DNA of 64,000 bases from Chelativorans multitrophicus (GCF_011317445.1 NZ_JAAAPL010000002.1:248001-312000), one strand, 5' to 3'; shown: positions 18,035 to 27,441, counted from the stretch's first letter. Numbers and translations: made by a program. Notes: generated by a model not told the origin, from the sequence alone.

Positions 18035-18151
18035 TGCGGTATCTCCTTTGAAAGTAAAAACCGCGTTCGGCGAGGCAATGTTCCAGGGACGGTCCCCGAG
18101 GAACCTTCCTCCTTATCGATCAGTTCGGTCGTTTCGAATGGAGGATGCACC

Positions 18152-18331
18152 ATGCCCACAAATCCACATCCGGATGACCCGGCAGAAGGCTCGCGCGAAG
18201 TGATCGATCGCCAATTGGAACGGTCAGAACACAAGAAGGGCGAAAAAGCAGAAAAGAAGCAGGGCTCCGAAACGGATCAGAAAGGAGCCAAGCGAGGCGG
18301 CGTCGGGAGCGAGGAAGCCGGCCGCGACTAG
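18152..18331 (+). CDS. Small charged protein (59 aa)
   Basis: A 59-residue, strongly charged protein: MPTNPHPDDPAEGSREVIDR then a lysine/glutamate-rich stretch (EHKKGEKAEKKQG) and a glycine-rich end. GGAGGATGC precedes the ATG at an ideal distance. No domain, no signal peptide. It is divergent from the two other hydrophilic miniproteins and probably belongs to the same stress-type set; function unknown. The longer in-frame opening upstream has no ribosome-binding site and overlaps the opposite-strand gene. Confidence 0.65.
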   Translation: MPTNPHPDDPAEGSREVIDRQLERSEHKKGEKAEKKQGSETDQKGAKRGGVGSEEAGRD

Positions 18332-18357
18332 GGGAGAGCGCTCAGCGGGCGCCGCGG

Positions 18358-19020
18358 TCAGGATACCTGAACGATCGCATGCACCGCATAGCCGCCGAAA
18401 CGCGAATCAAAACTGAGGCTTGCGCGACGTTTTTTGCACTCCGATTCAAGTACCTCGCGCAGAGAATCGCGCGGGGTGACATGAAAGGCTTCAAGCCAGC
18501 GATGCAGGCCGTGGCGGAACCAGCCGGGCAGGCGCTCCTGCCGTCCGAAATCCACGATGTGAAGAGAACCACCCGGCTCAACGCAATCAAGGGCTGCTGA
18601 GACCGTCCGCTCCCAAGGCGGGATCATAGACAGCGCGTAAGAGAGGAAAACGCGGTCGAAGTGCTGGCGACCAAACAGTGCCCCCGCATTGAAAGCGGAC
18701 GCGTCGCCCTGGGCCAGCCGCACGATATCGTGGATATGCTCGCGGTGGAGCCGCTTCTGCGCGGTTTGCAGCATCACGCTGGAAATATCGAGCCCATAGA
18801 AAAGCGCTTTCGGGTAGCGCTCCGCAGCGAGCGCCAAGTTCCGGCCCGTGCCGCAGCCCAGTTCCAGCACCGACCCGCCGCGCGGCACGCCCAAGCCCGC
18901 GATCAGGTCGTCGCGGCCGAGCAGGTAAAATTTGCGGGTGAGGTCGTAGATATGGCGCTGATGGCGATAGACGCCGTCCATCAGGCGCGCATGGGAAGGG
19001 CTGTCGGCGGCCGCGCTCAT
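18358..19020 (-). CDS. btaB: Betaine-lipid N-methyltransferase BtaB-like
   Basis: A 220-residue class I SAM methyltransferase. Motif I is VLELGCGTGRNL (about 51-62); YGLDISSVML and FLSYALSMIPPWE follow. Directly after btaA it matches BtaB, which trimethylates diacylglyceryl-homoserine to DGTS, the phosphorus-free betaine lipid used by alphaproteobacteria when phosphate is short. The opening RLMDGVYRHQRHIYDLTRKFYLLGRD is typical of the family. Its start overlaps the btaA stop by 4 bases (ATGA), so the two enzymes are made together. Confidence 0.92.
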   Translation of the reverse strand: MSAAADSPSHARLMDGVYRHQRHIYDLTRKFYLLGRDDLIAGLGVPRGGSVLELGCGTGRNLALAAERYPKALFYGLDISSVMLQTAQKRLHREHIHDIVRLAQGDASAFNAGALFGRQHFDRVFLSYALSMIPPWERTVSAALDCVEPGGSLHIVDFGRQERLPGWFRHGLHRWLEAFHVTPRDSLREVLESECKKRRASLSFDSRFGGYAVHAIVQVS

Positions 19021-20264
19021 GCGTCGTTCTTCACATAAAGGTGGAAGCCGCCATAGATAGCGGAGCGGTCATGCGCGGACAGCTCGCGCGAGCGCGCGAA
19101 CTTGTAGCTCCACTGGTCGAGGAGCGCATCCGAGAGGCGACCTGAAAGCAGGGTCGGCTGTGCGGCGGTGCGGAAAATGACGCGGGCACCGGGAGCGGCC
19201 GTGCGCGTGATCTCGCTCCAGAGCGTGTTGAGTTGCTGGTCGTTCATCCAGTCCTGGGCGTCCAGAAGCACAAAACGGTCGACGCTGCCTGCGGGCTTTC
19301 CCGCCAGAAGCTCCACGAAATTGGCGTGGTGAACCGAGACACGGCCAGTATTGGCGCGGATCGTCGCGAAATTCTCGCGCTTGAGATAGGCAGGCAGCTC
19401 CGCCTCGCCCTCGCGCGGATAGCGGCGGGCGAAAGCGGCCCAGGCAAAGTAGTTCTGCTTGAGCGGGAAATGGCAGGCGAGCTTTTCAAGCCGTGTGGAA
19501 AGCACCTCGGCCATGTTGCCGTCGCCAGAGCCGAGCAAGGCGTCATACTGCGCGGGAGGAATGCCCAGCCCGAAGAGCGAGGCCTTCCGCGAGGTCGCCC
19601 AGCGGATGAGCGGCTTTTCGAATAAAGGCTGCAACTGCTCGTCAAAAAAGCGGCGCTGCTCGCGCAAATTGACCGATTGCATGATTTCCGAAGGATCAAC
19701 GCCGTGGAACTTTGCCACACGGTGGCCCATGGATATGAAGAAGCCGAGAAGCCCTGTCCGGTAAAAGTCGCGGCCAAAAGCGGAAATCCGCCGCCGGCCC
19801 ATGAGATCGCGTCCTTCCCAATAGCGGCGGGAGGGAGCATCGAGCTTCTGCGCGATGAAACGGTCATAGGCCGGCACATTGGCGCTATGGCCGGGCTCGC
19901 CGAAGAAGCGCAGCACATCCTCGAAGTTGGGGAGCGCGGCGAAGGCGGTGAGCTTCAGCCTGTTGAGCGCCACATGAGCGGCGTTGAGGTCCACGACGTC
20001 AATATGCGCGGGCGAGCGCGTGAGATAGGCGAGCATGTTGCAGCCGCCAGAGGCGATCGTTACCACCCGGTGGCCTTCGCCCAGCTCCATGGCGGCCATA
20101 TCCACTTCGGGATCTTCCCAGATCTGCGGATAGACCAGTCCGGAGAAAAGCAGCGCGAACAGCCGCTCCGAAAGCCCGTCTTTGGAAAAAAGCTTGTTCT
20201 GGTAGACGGCCTTGCCGATGCGGCGGCGGGAGGAGAAGCCGATATCGGCGGAAAGATCTGTCAT
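19017..20264 (-). CDS. btaA: S-adenosylmethionine:diacylglycerol 3-amino-3-carboxypropyl transferase BtaA
   Basis: A 415-residue DUF3419/BtaA protein: QNKLFSKDGLSERLFALLFSG leads into VYPQIWEDPEVDMAAMEL, then VTIASGGCNMLAYLTRSPAHIDVVDLN, a SAM-binding-like segment, and the late LLDAQDWMNDQQLNTLW. It transfers the homoserine moiety from SAM to diacylglycerol, the first step of DGTS synthesis, at the inner membrane. Together with btaB it suffices for betaine lipid. In known species the pair is induced by PhoB on phosphate limitation; only a poor Pho-box-like sequence is visible upstream (see findings). Confidence 0.95.
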   Translation of the reverse strand: MTDLSADIGFSSRRRIGKAVYQNKLFSKDGLSERLFALLFSGLVYPQIWEDPEVDMAAMELGEGHRVVTIASGGCNMLAYLTRSPAHIDVVDLNAAHVALNRLKLTAFAALPNFEDVLRFFGEPGHSANVPAYDRFIAQKLDAPSRRYWEGRDLMGRRRISAFGRDFYRTGLLGFFISMGHRVAKFHGVDPSEIMQSVNLREQRRFFDEQLQPLFEKPLIRWATSRKASLFGLGIPPAQYDALLGSGDGNMAEVLSTRLEKLACHFPLKQNYFAWAAFARRYPREGEAELPAYLKRENFATIRANTGRVSVHHANFVELLAGKPAGSVDRFVLLDAQDWMNDQQLNTLWSEITRTAAPGARVIFRTAAQPTLLSGRLSDALLDQWSYKFARSRELSAHDRSAIYGGFHLYVKNDA

Positions 20265-20347
20265 CGCCTAGAGTCCCCTTGGGCATTCCCCGACCGGTTA
20301 GCGCAACTCGATGACAGGCGATTGAAGAAGATGTGACGCTGTGTGAC

Positions 20348-20366
20348 GGCGCTGTGGATCAGCGCC
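20348..20366. terminator. Hairpin between 5-oxoprolinase and btaA
   Basis: GGCGCTG and CAGCGCC form a perfect 7-base stem with a 5-base loop in the 155 bases between the 5-oxoprolinase stop and the btaA start. It could end the long minus-strand transcript before btaA; no T-run follows on either strand. Confidence 0.45.
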
Positions 20367-20420
20367 GATGCTTAAGAGAGAGAGCCGGCAGCAGCCCTCA
20401 TGATCGATGGGTTTGCCCTC

Positions 20421-23400
20421 TCAACCCTTCCCAAATCCTCCCGCGGTGGGCGTGGTGACGATCACCGCCTCGCCGGCCTCGATCTTGGTCTGGTCGCATC
20501 CCTTCAAGACTTCGATGCGGCCATCCTTGCGGCGCACCTCGGTTCGGCCCAGTTGTCCATCGCCGCCGCCATCGATGCCTCGCGGCGCAGTGGTGCGATG
20601 GGAGGAGAGGATTGCGCATTCCATATTTTCGAGGAAGCGGATCGTGCGCCTGGTTCCGTCACCCGCATTCCACTTGCCCTTGCCGCCCGAGCCGCCACGG
20701 ATATGGAAGTCCTCCAGCAGAACGGGGAAGCGCAGCTCAAGGATCTCGGGGTCCGTGAGGCGGGAGTTCGTCATATGGGTGTGGACGCCCGACGTGCCGT
20801 GAAAGCCTCGGCCGTTGTTCATGCGGCCGGCGGGGGAGCCTGAGCAGATCGTCTCGTAATATTGATAGGTCTCATTGCCGAAGGTGAGATTGTTCATCGT
20901 CCCTTGGGCATTCGCAAGCGCGCCCATGGCGGCAAAAAGCGCGTTCGTGACGTGCTGCGAGGTCTCCACATTGCCCGCCACTACGGCGGCCGGATAGGAG
21001 GGGTGCAGCATGCATCCCTCGGGGATGACGATGTTTATCGGCCGCAGGCATCCGGCATTCATCGGGATCGAGCCCTCGACCATGACGCGGAATGCATAGA
21101 GCACCGCCGCGCGCGTGACCGGCTCCGGCGCGTTGAAATTGTTCTCCTCGACCTTCGAGGTGCCGGTGAAATCAACGGTTGCTTCCCGTTTCTGGCGATC
21201 CACGGTGATTTTCACCTTGATCACCTGGCCGGTGTCCGTGGGGTATTCGTAAGAAGATTCGTCCGGCAGGCGCTCCAGCACGCGGCGCACGGCTTCGGCC
21301 GCGTTGTCCTGTACATGGCCCATATAGGCCTCGACGACATCCAGCCCGAAATCTGCCACCATCTTCTTCAATTCGGCCGCGCCTTTTTCGTTGGCGGCGA
21401 TCTGCGCCTTCAGGTCGGCGATGTTCTGGTGCGGGTTGCGGGCGGGGTAGGGGTGGTTCGTCAGGAGCTCGTAAAGCTCCTTCTCCCGAAACCTTCCCCG
21501 CTCCACCAGACGGAAATTGTCGAAGAGCACGCCTTCCTCGTCCACGGTCGTGGCCAGCGGCGTCATGGAGCCGGGCGCCGTACCGCCCACATCGGCGTGA
21601 TGCCCGCGCGAGGCCGCCCAGAAGAGGATCTCCTTACCCTTCTCATCGAACACCGGCGTCACCACCGTAATGTCCGGCAAGTGCGTGCCGCCGTTATACG
21701 GCGCGTTGAGTGCGAAGACGTCGCCGGGATGGATATCGCCCTCGTTCAGGCGGATGATCGTTTCCACCGAACGGTCCATCGAGCCCAGATGCACCGGCAT
21801 ATGCGGAGCATTCGCCACCAGCGCGCCATGGCGGTCGAAGACGGCGCAGGAGAAATCAAGCCGCTCCTTGATGTTCACCGAATAGGCCGTGTTCTGCAGC
21901 GTTACGCCCATCTGCTCGGCGATGGACATAAATAGGTTGTTGAAAACCTCCAGCATCACAGGATCGGCTTCGGTGCCGATCGCGGCCTGGCGCGCCTTCT
22001 TCTCCACTCGGCGCATCAGCACATGGTTGCGCGCGGTGATTTCGGCCTGCCAGCCCGGCTCCACCACGATGGTCTGATGGTCCTCGATTATAAGCGCGGG
22101 ACCCGCGACGCGATTGCCGGGCGAAAGCTGCGAACGCAGGAAGATGCCGGCATCGTGCCACGCGCCCTCGCAGAAGATCTGCCGTGTGAGATGTGGCGCC
22201 GGCGTCTCGTCGTTCAGGGGGAAAAGCTGCTCCTCGGGCGAAGCATGCCCCGTATCGACGCCTTCGACATTCACCGCTTCTACGATAAGGGGTTTATCGT
22301 CATAGACGAAGCCGAATTGCGCTTTGTGGGCTGCCTCGAAGCGCTTCCTGGCCTCCTCCAGCGACCGGTCGTCGAAGGGAATGGAGAGCGTGGTGTCGGT
22401 GCCCTCATAGCGGATTTCCAGCCGGATGCGCCACTTGGTCGAGCCGGACTCGATCCCCTGTTCCTTGAGTTCGCTGGAAACTTCGGTCTGCAGCTCCGAA
22501 ATCATCGCTTCGATGTCGGACCGCGCGGCGCGAGACAGCGGCCTCAAGAGCGCTTTCTGGCGTGAGGCGGAAACGGTCGCCAGCCCAATTCCATAGGCCG
22601 AAAGTAGGCCGGAGAAGGGATGGATCAGCACGGCTTCCATGCCCAGCGCGTCCGCCACCAGGCAGGCATGCTGCCCGCCAGCCCCGCCAAAGCAGTTGAG
22701 AAGATAGCGTGTCACGTCGTAGCCACGCTGGACGGAGATCTTCTTCACCGCATTGGCCATGTTGTCCACGGCGATGGTGATGAAGCCTTCCGCCACCGCT
22801 TCCGGGCTGCGTCCCTCGCCGATCTTATCGGCAAGTTCGGAAAAGCGCCGGCGCACGATTTCCGCGTCTAGCGGAAGGTTCTGCTCAGGCCCGAAGATCG
22901 CGGGGAAGAAGTCCTGCTGGAGCTTGCCCAGCATCACATTGGCGTCGGTCACGGCAAGCGGCCCTCCGCGGCGATAGCAGGCAGGACCGGGATTGGCGCC
23001 CGCCGAATCCGGGCCGACCTTCAGCCGCCCGTCCTCGTAATGCAGGATCGAGCCGCCGCCCGCCGCCACCGTGTGGATGCGCATCATCGGCGCGCGGATG
23101 CGCACGCCCGCCACTTCCGTGTCGAAAGCCCTCTCATATTCGCCCTCGTAATGGGCGACATCTGTCGAGGTGCCGCCCATATCGAAGCCGATGACCTTAT
23201 CAAAGCCGGCGATGCGCGCCGTCTCCACCATGCCGACCACGCCGCCGGCGGGGCCGGAAAGGATCGCATCCTTGCCCTGGAACATGTTTGCGGCGGTCAG
23301 CCCACCCGAGGACATCATGAATTTGAGGCGGGGAGTGTGCGGCTGGCCGATCTCCCCCACGAGGGGGGATAGGGGACCCATTCCCAACTCTCCTCCCACC

Positions 23401-24077
23401 AGCCGCACATAGCGGGCGAGGATCGGCGAGAGATAGGCATCCACGACAGTCGTGTCGCCGCGCCCGACAAGCTTGATCAGCGGCGAGGTCTCATGGCTGA
23501 CGGAGATCTGCGTGAAGCCCAGATCGCGTGCAAGCTCCGCTGCCTTCTGCTCATGTGCGGGGTATTTCCAGGCATGCATGAAGACGATCGCCACCGCCGC
23601 AATGCCCTCGCGCCGTGCCTGCTCCATCTGGTGCCGCACGGATTCCAGGTCGAGCTCCGTCTCAACGAGGCCGTCCACGCGCACGCGCTCCGGCACCTCG
23701 ACAACCCGTTCATAAAGCTGCTCGGGCAGGATGATCTCCTTGGCGAAGATGTCCGGCCGCGCCTGGTAGGCGATACGCAACGCATCGCGAAAGCCCCTGG
23801 TGATCAGGAGAAGCACGCGGTCGCCCTTCCGCTCCAGGAGAGCATTGGTGGCGACAGTGGTGCCCATCTTCACTTCGCCGATCCTGTCGGAGGGGATACG
23901 TCCGTGCGGCGGCAGGCCCAGCAGTTCGCGTATGCCCTGGATGCCGGCATCGCGATAGGCTTCTGGAATTTCCGACAAGAGCTTCCGTTGGTAAAGGCTA
24001 CCGTCGGGATCCCGGCCGATTACATCGGTGAAAGTGCCTCCACGATCGATCCAAAAGTCCCATTTTCCGGCAGCCAT
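20421..24077 (-). CDS. 5-oxoprolinase / hydantoinase A-B fusion (with in-frame insert)
   Basis: A 1218-residue fusion of HyuA-like (about 1-690) and HyuB-like (about 700-1210) domains, as in ATP-dependent 5-oxoprolinase, which opens 5-oxoproline to glutamate. N-terminal phosphate loop: DRGGTFTDV (about 11-19); DMGGTSTD (about 299-306); SGPAGGVVG; the B half begins near [24 protein letters not shown] precedes the ATG at 24077. About residues 232-249 ([18 protein letters not shown]) look foreign: they interrupt a conserved strand-loop before KFMMSSGG and coincide with a palindrome at 23350-23370. N-methylhydantoinase or acetophenone carboxylase-like substrates cannot be excluded. Confidence 0.92.
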   Translation of the reverse strand: MAAGKWDFWIDRGGTFTDVIGRDPDGSLYQRKLLSEIPEAYRDAGIQGIRELLGLPPHGRIPSDRIGEVKMGTTVATNALLERKGDRVLLLITRGFRDALRIAYQARPDIFAKEIILPEQLYERVVEVPERVRVDGLVETELDLESVRHQMEQARREGIAAVAIVFMHAWKYPAHEQKAAELARDLGFTQISVSHETSPLIKLVGRGDTTVVDAYLSPILARYVRLVGGELGMGPLSPLVGEIGQPHTPRLKFMMSSGGLTAANMFQGKDAILSGPAGGVVGMVETARIAGFDKVIGFDMGGTSTDVAHYEGEYERAFDTEVAGVRIRAPMMRIHTVAAGGGSILHYEDGRLKVGPDSAGANPGPACYRRGGPLAVTDANVMLGKLQQDFFPAIFGPEQNLPLDAEIVRRRFSELADKIGEGRSPEAVAEGFITIAVDNMANAVKKISVQRGYDVTRYLLNCFGGAGGQHACLVADALGMEAVLIHPFSGLLSAYGIGLATVSASRQKALLRPLSRAARSDIEAMISELQTEVSSELKEQGIESGSTKWRIRLEIRYEGTDTTLSIPFDDRSLEEARKRFEAAHKAQFGFVYDDKPLIVEAVNVEGVDTGHASPEEQLFPLNDETPAPHLTRQIFCEGAWHDAGIFLRSQLSPGNRVAGPALIIEDHQTIVVEPGWQAEITARNHVLMRRVEKKARQAAIGTEADPVMLEVFNNLFMSIAEQMGVTLQNTAYSVNIKERLDFSCAVFDRHGALVANAPHMPVHLGSMDRSVETIIRLNEGDIHPGDVFALNAPYNGGTHLPDITVVTPVFDEKGKEILFWAASRGHHADVGGTAPGSMTPLATTVDEEGVLFDNFRLVERGRFREKELYELLTNHPYPARNPHQNIADLKAQIAANEKGAAELKKMVADFGLDVVEAYMGHVQDNAAEAVRRVLERLPDESSYEYPTDTGQVIKVKITVDRQKREATVDFTGTSKVEENNFNAPEPVTRAAVLYAFRVMVEGSIPMNAGCLRPINIVIPEGCMLHPSYPAAVVAGNVETSQHVTNALFAAMGALANAQGTMNNLTFGNETYQYYETICSGSPAGRMNNGRGFHGTSGVHTHMTNSRLTDPEILELRFPVLLEDFHIRGGSGGKGKWNAGDGTRRTIRFLENMECAILSSHRTTAPRGIDGGGDGQLGRTEVRRKDGRIEVLKGCDQTKIEAGEAVIVTTPTAGGFGKG
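23331..23384. repeat. Palindromic element translated inside the 5-oxoprolinase gene
   Basis: Within the coding region, ATCTCCCC and GGGGGGAT flank ACGA-type centre bases (23350-23370) to form a nearly perfect GC-rich hairpin. On the coding strand the surrounding 54 bases read SPLVGEIG, a peptide I associate with dispersed palindromic repeats of rhizobia when these are translated. Length is a multiple of three, so the frame is kept. Borders are estimated from where family-like sequence stops and resumes. Confidence 0.6.
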
Positions 24078-24272
24078 TCATTCTCTCCAAACGACGACAC
24101 GAGGCAAACAGCAATATGTCGCTCGGAACGTCAACACCCAGTGCAGCAGCCGCCTCGGCGGTCGGGAACCATAACAGACTGTCATCGAATGTGAGGAAAC
24201 CGCGCTGGTTTCCGCGCATTTCCGAAGCGGCTGCCCAAAGATTGGGCTGCATTGGCAAGGGAGACATATTCC

Positions 24273-24461
24273 ATGAAGAAGATCCTGACCGGTCTGGTTT
24301 GCGGCGCTGCCCTGCTGGGCTTGGCCGCTTGTGGCGATTCCGACAACACCACCACGCAGAGCGTGGAGCCGGATGGAACGCAGACCTCGCCCACCACGCC
24401 TCCGGCAGCTACGCCTCCGGCCGACACCGGTGGCACGACGGGCGGCGATACGGCGCAGTAA
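24273..24461 (+). CDS. Small threonine/proline-rich lipoprotein
   Basis: A 62-residue lipoprotein: MKKILTGLVCGAALLGLAAC is a signal peptide with lipobox LAAC (Cys 20), followed by a short low-complexity tail of Thr, Pro, Ala, Gly and Asp with no folded domain. AGGGAG lies ahead of the ATG. Probably anchored in the outer membrane or the periplasmic face of the inner membrane. Function unknown. It is divergent from 5-oxoprolinase and lies about 230 bases before the TerB/DnaJ gene. Confidence 0.7.
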   Translation: MKKILTGLVCGAALLGLAACGDSDNTTTQSVEPDGTQTSPTTPPAATPPADTGGTTGGDTAQ

Positions 24462-24688
24462 GAAACGGAAAGTGCCTGAAGCTCCCGGTATCTCGCCGGC
24501 GGAAAATCCTTGAGTTATGCTCGGATGGCTTCAGGAAAGAGCAGAAGGGCCGGATATCCGGCCCTTCTCTTCAAGGAAAGGTCGATACCACGTCCCCGCG
24601 CAAGAGAACTGAATTTTCCGCACCGGCCCGAGTGCGACGAAAAGCTGCCTCGAAATCAGCCTCAAATGACCTTAGAAGTGCGGATCAG

Positions 24689-25399
24689 ATGTCTATGCTC
24701 CGCCGCATTTCCGAATATGTCGCATCCGCCTCGAGCGGCGCGCTTTCAGCTATCATCGAGGCTGTCCGCACGATTTTGCAGGGAGATCCGGAGCTGCGCA
24801 GGCGCGTGGCATTCTCCATCGCGATGATCGCCCTTTCCGCCAAGATGGCCAAGGCAGACGGTGTTGTGACCCCTAACGAGGTGCACGCCTTCCATGACAT
24901 CTTTTCCTTTCCTCGTCATGAAATGCACAATGTCACGCGCCTCTATGATCTCGCCAAGCAGGATGTGGCGGGATTCGAGGCCTATGCGAGGCAGATGGCG
25001 GGTCTCTGCGGGTCGGGCTCGGCGGATTGCCCGATGCTGGAAGACATCCTCGACGGGCTTTTTCACATCGCCAAGGCGGATGGCGTTTTGCATGAGCGCG
25101 AGAACAGCTTTCTCGCGCGGGTGGCTGACATTTTTTCCATCAGCGAGAGCCATTACGCCCGTATCCGTGCGCGCCATGTCCTGGGAGACAGGGCGGATCC
25201 TTACGTCCTGCTGGGGGTGAGCCCCGACATGCCGTTCCCCGAAATCAAACGGCGTTATCGCGAGTTGGTGATGGAAAGCCACCCGGACAGGCTGGTTGCA
25301 CGCGGAGTGCCCATGGAGTTCCTGGCCATTGCTAATGCCCGGCTTGCGGCGATCAATGCCGCTTTCGAGCAGATCGAGAAGAGCTGGCTACCGGTATGA
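24689..25399 (+). CDS. DjlA-like protein: TerB domain plus C-terminal J domain
   Basis: A 236-residue protein. Residues about 35-155 form a TerB-type helical domain, with KMAKADGVVTPNEVHAFHDIF and the repeat IAKADGVLHERENSFL, each a DGxxxxxE metal-binding-like unit. Residues about 172-232 are a J domain with the HPD motif in MESHPDRLV. This architecture is that of DjlA/TerB-DnaJ co-chaperones that recruit DnaK. The ATG at 24689 is chosen because homology starts there; the frame is open about 570 bases further but covers the lipoprotein gene in another frame. Overlaps the amidase start by 4 bases. Confidence 0.9.
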   Translation: MSMLRRISEYVASASSGALSAIIEAVRTILQGDPELRRRVAFSIAMIALSAKMAKADGVVTPNEVHAFHDIFSFPRHEMHNVTRLYDLAKQDVAGFEAYARQMAGLCGSGSADCPMLEDILDGLFHIAKADGVLHERENSFLARVADIFSISESHYARIRARHVLGDRADPYVLLGVSPDMPFPEIKRRYRELVMESHPDRLVARGVPMEFLAIANARLAAINAAFEQIEKSWLPV

Positions 25400-26151
25400 C
25401 CGGTTTTCCGCCCGATTTTCCCGAGGCGGCGGTGCGGCCCTCTCCAAATTTCGGCGAGAGGCGAAAGGGGCGCAAGCCCGATGCTATCATCTTGCACTAC
25501 ACCGGAATGACGAGCGGCCAGGCGGCGGAGGATTGGCTTTGCAATCCGACCAGCGAAGTTTCTTCGCATTATCTGGCGCACGAGGATGGGCGCGTGGTCC
25601 AGATGGTTCCCGAAGCAGCGCGCGCCTGGCATGCGGGCAGGGGCAGCTGGAAGGGCGAGGACGACGTCAATTCGTTCTCCATCGGAGTGGAGATCGTCAA
25701 TCCGGGTCACCAGTTCGGCTATCGCGACTTTCCCTCTGTCCAGATCGACGCCGTGGCCGCTCTTTGCCTGGATATCTGCCGCCGGAACGCAATTCTGCCA
25801 CAAAGGGTGCTCGCCCATTCCGACACCGCACCCGGCCGCAAGGTCGATCCGGGCGAAAAATTTCCATGGAAGCGACTCGCCGAGATGGGCGTTGGCCATT
25901 ACGTCGATCCGGAGCGGGTCACCGGCGGCGAGGTGCTTGCGCCCGGTGATCGGGGCTCTGCGGTCGCGGGGCTACAACGCCGCTTGGCTGAATATGGCTA
26001 CGGAATTGAAAAAACGGGCGTTTTCGATGCCGAAACCGAAACGGTCGTTGCTGCGTTCCAGCGGCATTTCCGCCCTTCAGCCGTCAATGGCATTGCCGAT
26101 TCTTCGACATGCTCGACACTCGAAAAGCTGATTTTGGCCCTGCCGAAATAG
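25396..26151 (+). CDS. N-acetylmuramoyl-L-alanine amidase (AmiD type) with peptidoglycan-binding domain
   Basis: A 251-residue Amidase_2 enzyme. Zinc ligands are visible as H34 (IILHYTGM), H141 (LAHSDTAPGRK) and D151 (VDPGEKFPW); the remaining residues about 190-250 are a PG_binding_1 domain (LQRRLAEYGYGIEKTGVFDAETE). It cuts the bond between MurNAc and the stem peptide, often of anhydro-muropeptides in recycling. No signal peptide is apparent, which suggests a cytoplasmic AmpD-like role or an unrecognised export route. Translationally coupled (ATGA) to the TerB/J protein upstream. Confidence 0.92.
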   Translation: MTGFPPDFPEAAVRPSPNFGERRKGRKPDAIILHYTGMTSGQAAEDWLCNPTSEVSSHYLAHEDGRVVQMVPEAARAWHAGRGSWKGEDDVNSFSIGVEIVNPGHQFGYRDFPSVQIDAVAALCLDICRRNAILPQRVLAHSDTAPGRKVDPGEKFPWKRLAEMGVGHYVDPERVTGGEVLAPGDRGSAVAGLQRRLAEYGYGIEKTGVFDAETETVVAAFQRHFRPSAVNGIADSSTCSTLEKLILALPK

Positions 26152-26338
26152 ATGAATTAAGCGGCCTTTTCGTCGAGATATTACAACCTGTATTGTTTTT
26201 TTATCAAGTCAGCCCTTTTTGGTTCATCTTCCACCTTAAAACCGAGCCTCATCGGTGGCGGGCGGTATCACTCCGACCGACAAAAGAGAAACCAAGAAAC
26301 GCAGTTGTCGAAACAGCGGCGATAAAAAACGGGTAACT

Positions 26339-26956
26339 ATGAAAATCAGGGTCTTTATTGCGACAGCAATCGCTGTCGGGGCGATGACTATTGTCTCGAG
26401 TGCAAAGGATGCTTCTCCTAGGGAAAGTTTAGCGACGGCAAATGCAGAAGCTGCTCCTAGCACTCTGTCGCAAGCAATGAAGCGGGCGCAGGCCAAAAGC
26501 GCCGGGGGCGGTCAAGAGAAGGCGTTGGACGAGACGATCACTGCTTCCACGCGGGTGCCGAAGCAGCCCGCGAAACAGGATGGGCGCCCCTTTCACTCGA
26601 TAATCTCCCGCTATGCGGCTCAATATGGCGTGCCTGTTTCGCTCGCCCACGCGGTGGTATCGCTGGAAAGCAGCTATCGCCCCACTGTCAGGGGAAGAGC
26701 GGGCGAAATCGGCCTGATGCAGATCAAGCCGGCAACCGCGCGAATGATGGGCTATACCGGTTCCGCAAAGGGCCTTTACGAGCCCGAAACCAACATCAAG
26801 TACGGCATGAAATATCTGGGTAAGGCATTTGAACTGGGGGGCGGTAAAACCTGTTCCGTCATCTTGAAATACAATGCCGGCCATGCGGCAAAGCGCATGA
26901 ACCCCGTTTCCTCTGCTTATTGCGCAAAGGTTAAGCGCCTGATTGGCGGGAAATAA
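26339..26956 (+). CDS. Soluble-type lytic transglycosylase
   Basis: A 205-residue exported protein: signal peptide about 1-21, a polar linker (about 22-85), then a compact SLT domain with the catalytic Glu in VVSLESSYRPT (about E110), GLMQIKPATARMMG and the late ILKYNAGHAAK. It cleaves glycan strands in the periplasm. The domain is of minimal size, as in VirB1-like or Slt70 C-terminal units, but no secretion genes are near. Start at 26339 is taken because the signal peptide begins there. It follows the amidase by about 190 bases, giving a second murein-hydrolase pair in the window. Confidence 0.88.
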   Translation: MKIRVFIATAIAVGAMTIVSSAKDASPRESLATANAEAAPSTLSQAMKRAQAKSAGGGQEKALDETITASTRVPKQPAKQDGRPFHSIISRYAAQYGVPVSLAHAVVSLESSYRPTVRGRAGEIGLMQIKPATARMMGYTGSAKGLYEPETNIKYGMKYLGKAFELGGGKTCSVILKYNAGHAAKRMNPVSSAYCAKVKRLIGGK

Positions 26957-26966
26957 GCAAAGCCCA

Positions 26967-26995
26967 TTGCCTTTTGCCTTCGGAATGCCTTTATA
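26967..26995 (+). promoter_or_regulatory. Probable promoter of RNase P RNA
   Basis: TTGCCT (26967-26972) and TTTATA (26990-26995) are 17 bases apart, an ideal housekeeping-sigma spacing, and the RNA begins about 6 bases after the -10 box. Confidence 0.6.
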
Positions 26996-27000
26996 CGCAC

Positions 27001-27441
27001 TACCAGCCGGTCGGACGGCCGCACGCGCAAGCGCCGAAAGGCCGCGCGTGAGGAAAGTCCGGGCTCCACGGAAATACGGTGCCGGGTAACACCCGGCGGG
27101 GGTAACCCTAGGGAAAGTGCCACAGAAAGCAGACCGCCCCGCCGGTAAATCGGCCTTTGAAGCCGGCCTCGGTTCGAAGGCCGATTTACAGGCGGGGTAA
27201 GGGTGAAAGGGTGGGGTAAGGGCCCACCGCGTTTCTGGCAACAGGAACGGCACGGTAAACCCCACCGGGAGCAAGACCGAATAGGAACGGCGCGAAGGGC
27301 AACCTTCAGGGCATTTCCGGCCCGGCCGTTCGGGTAGGTTGCTTGAGGCCGGCGGCGACGCCGGTCCCAGAGGAATGGCCGTCACGTCGCGCCGTCTCGG
27401 CGGCGCGGCCATACAGAACCCGGCTTACAGACCGGCTGGTA
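27001..27441 (+). ncRNA. rnpB: RNase P RNA (class A)
   Basis: The catalytic RNA of RNase P, which matures tRNA 5' ends. Its ends, TACCAGCCGGTC at 27001 and GACCGGCTGGTA at 27430, pair perfectly over 12 bases as helix P1. The near-universal GAGGAAAGTCCGGGCTCC (starting about 27050), the ACAGAAA segment (about 27122), and the late CAGAACCCGGCTTACAGACC are all present in the expected order. A long hairpin (about 27136-27199) arms the specificity domain, as in alphaproteobacteria. The convergent/overlapping reading frames here are not genes. Confidence 0.95.

Noticed and set aside
20862-21935. Plus-strand frame opposite the 5-oxoprolinase gene
   Set aside because: Arg/His-rich shadow without ribosome-binding site; the minus-strand gene has clear catalytic motifs.
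24116-24688. Long N-terminal extension of the TerB/J-domain protein
   Set aside because: It would cover the lipoprotein gene in another frame and has no family resemblance; the ATG at 24689 is where the helical domain starts.
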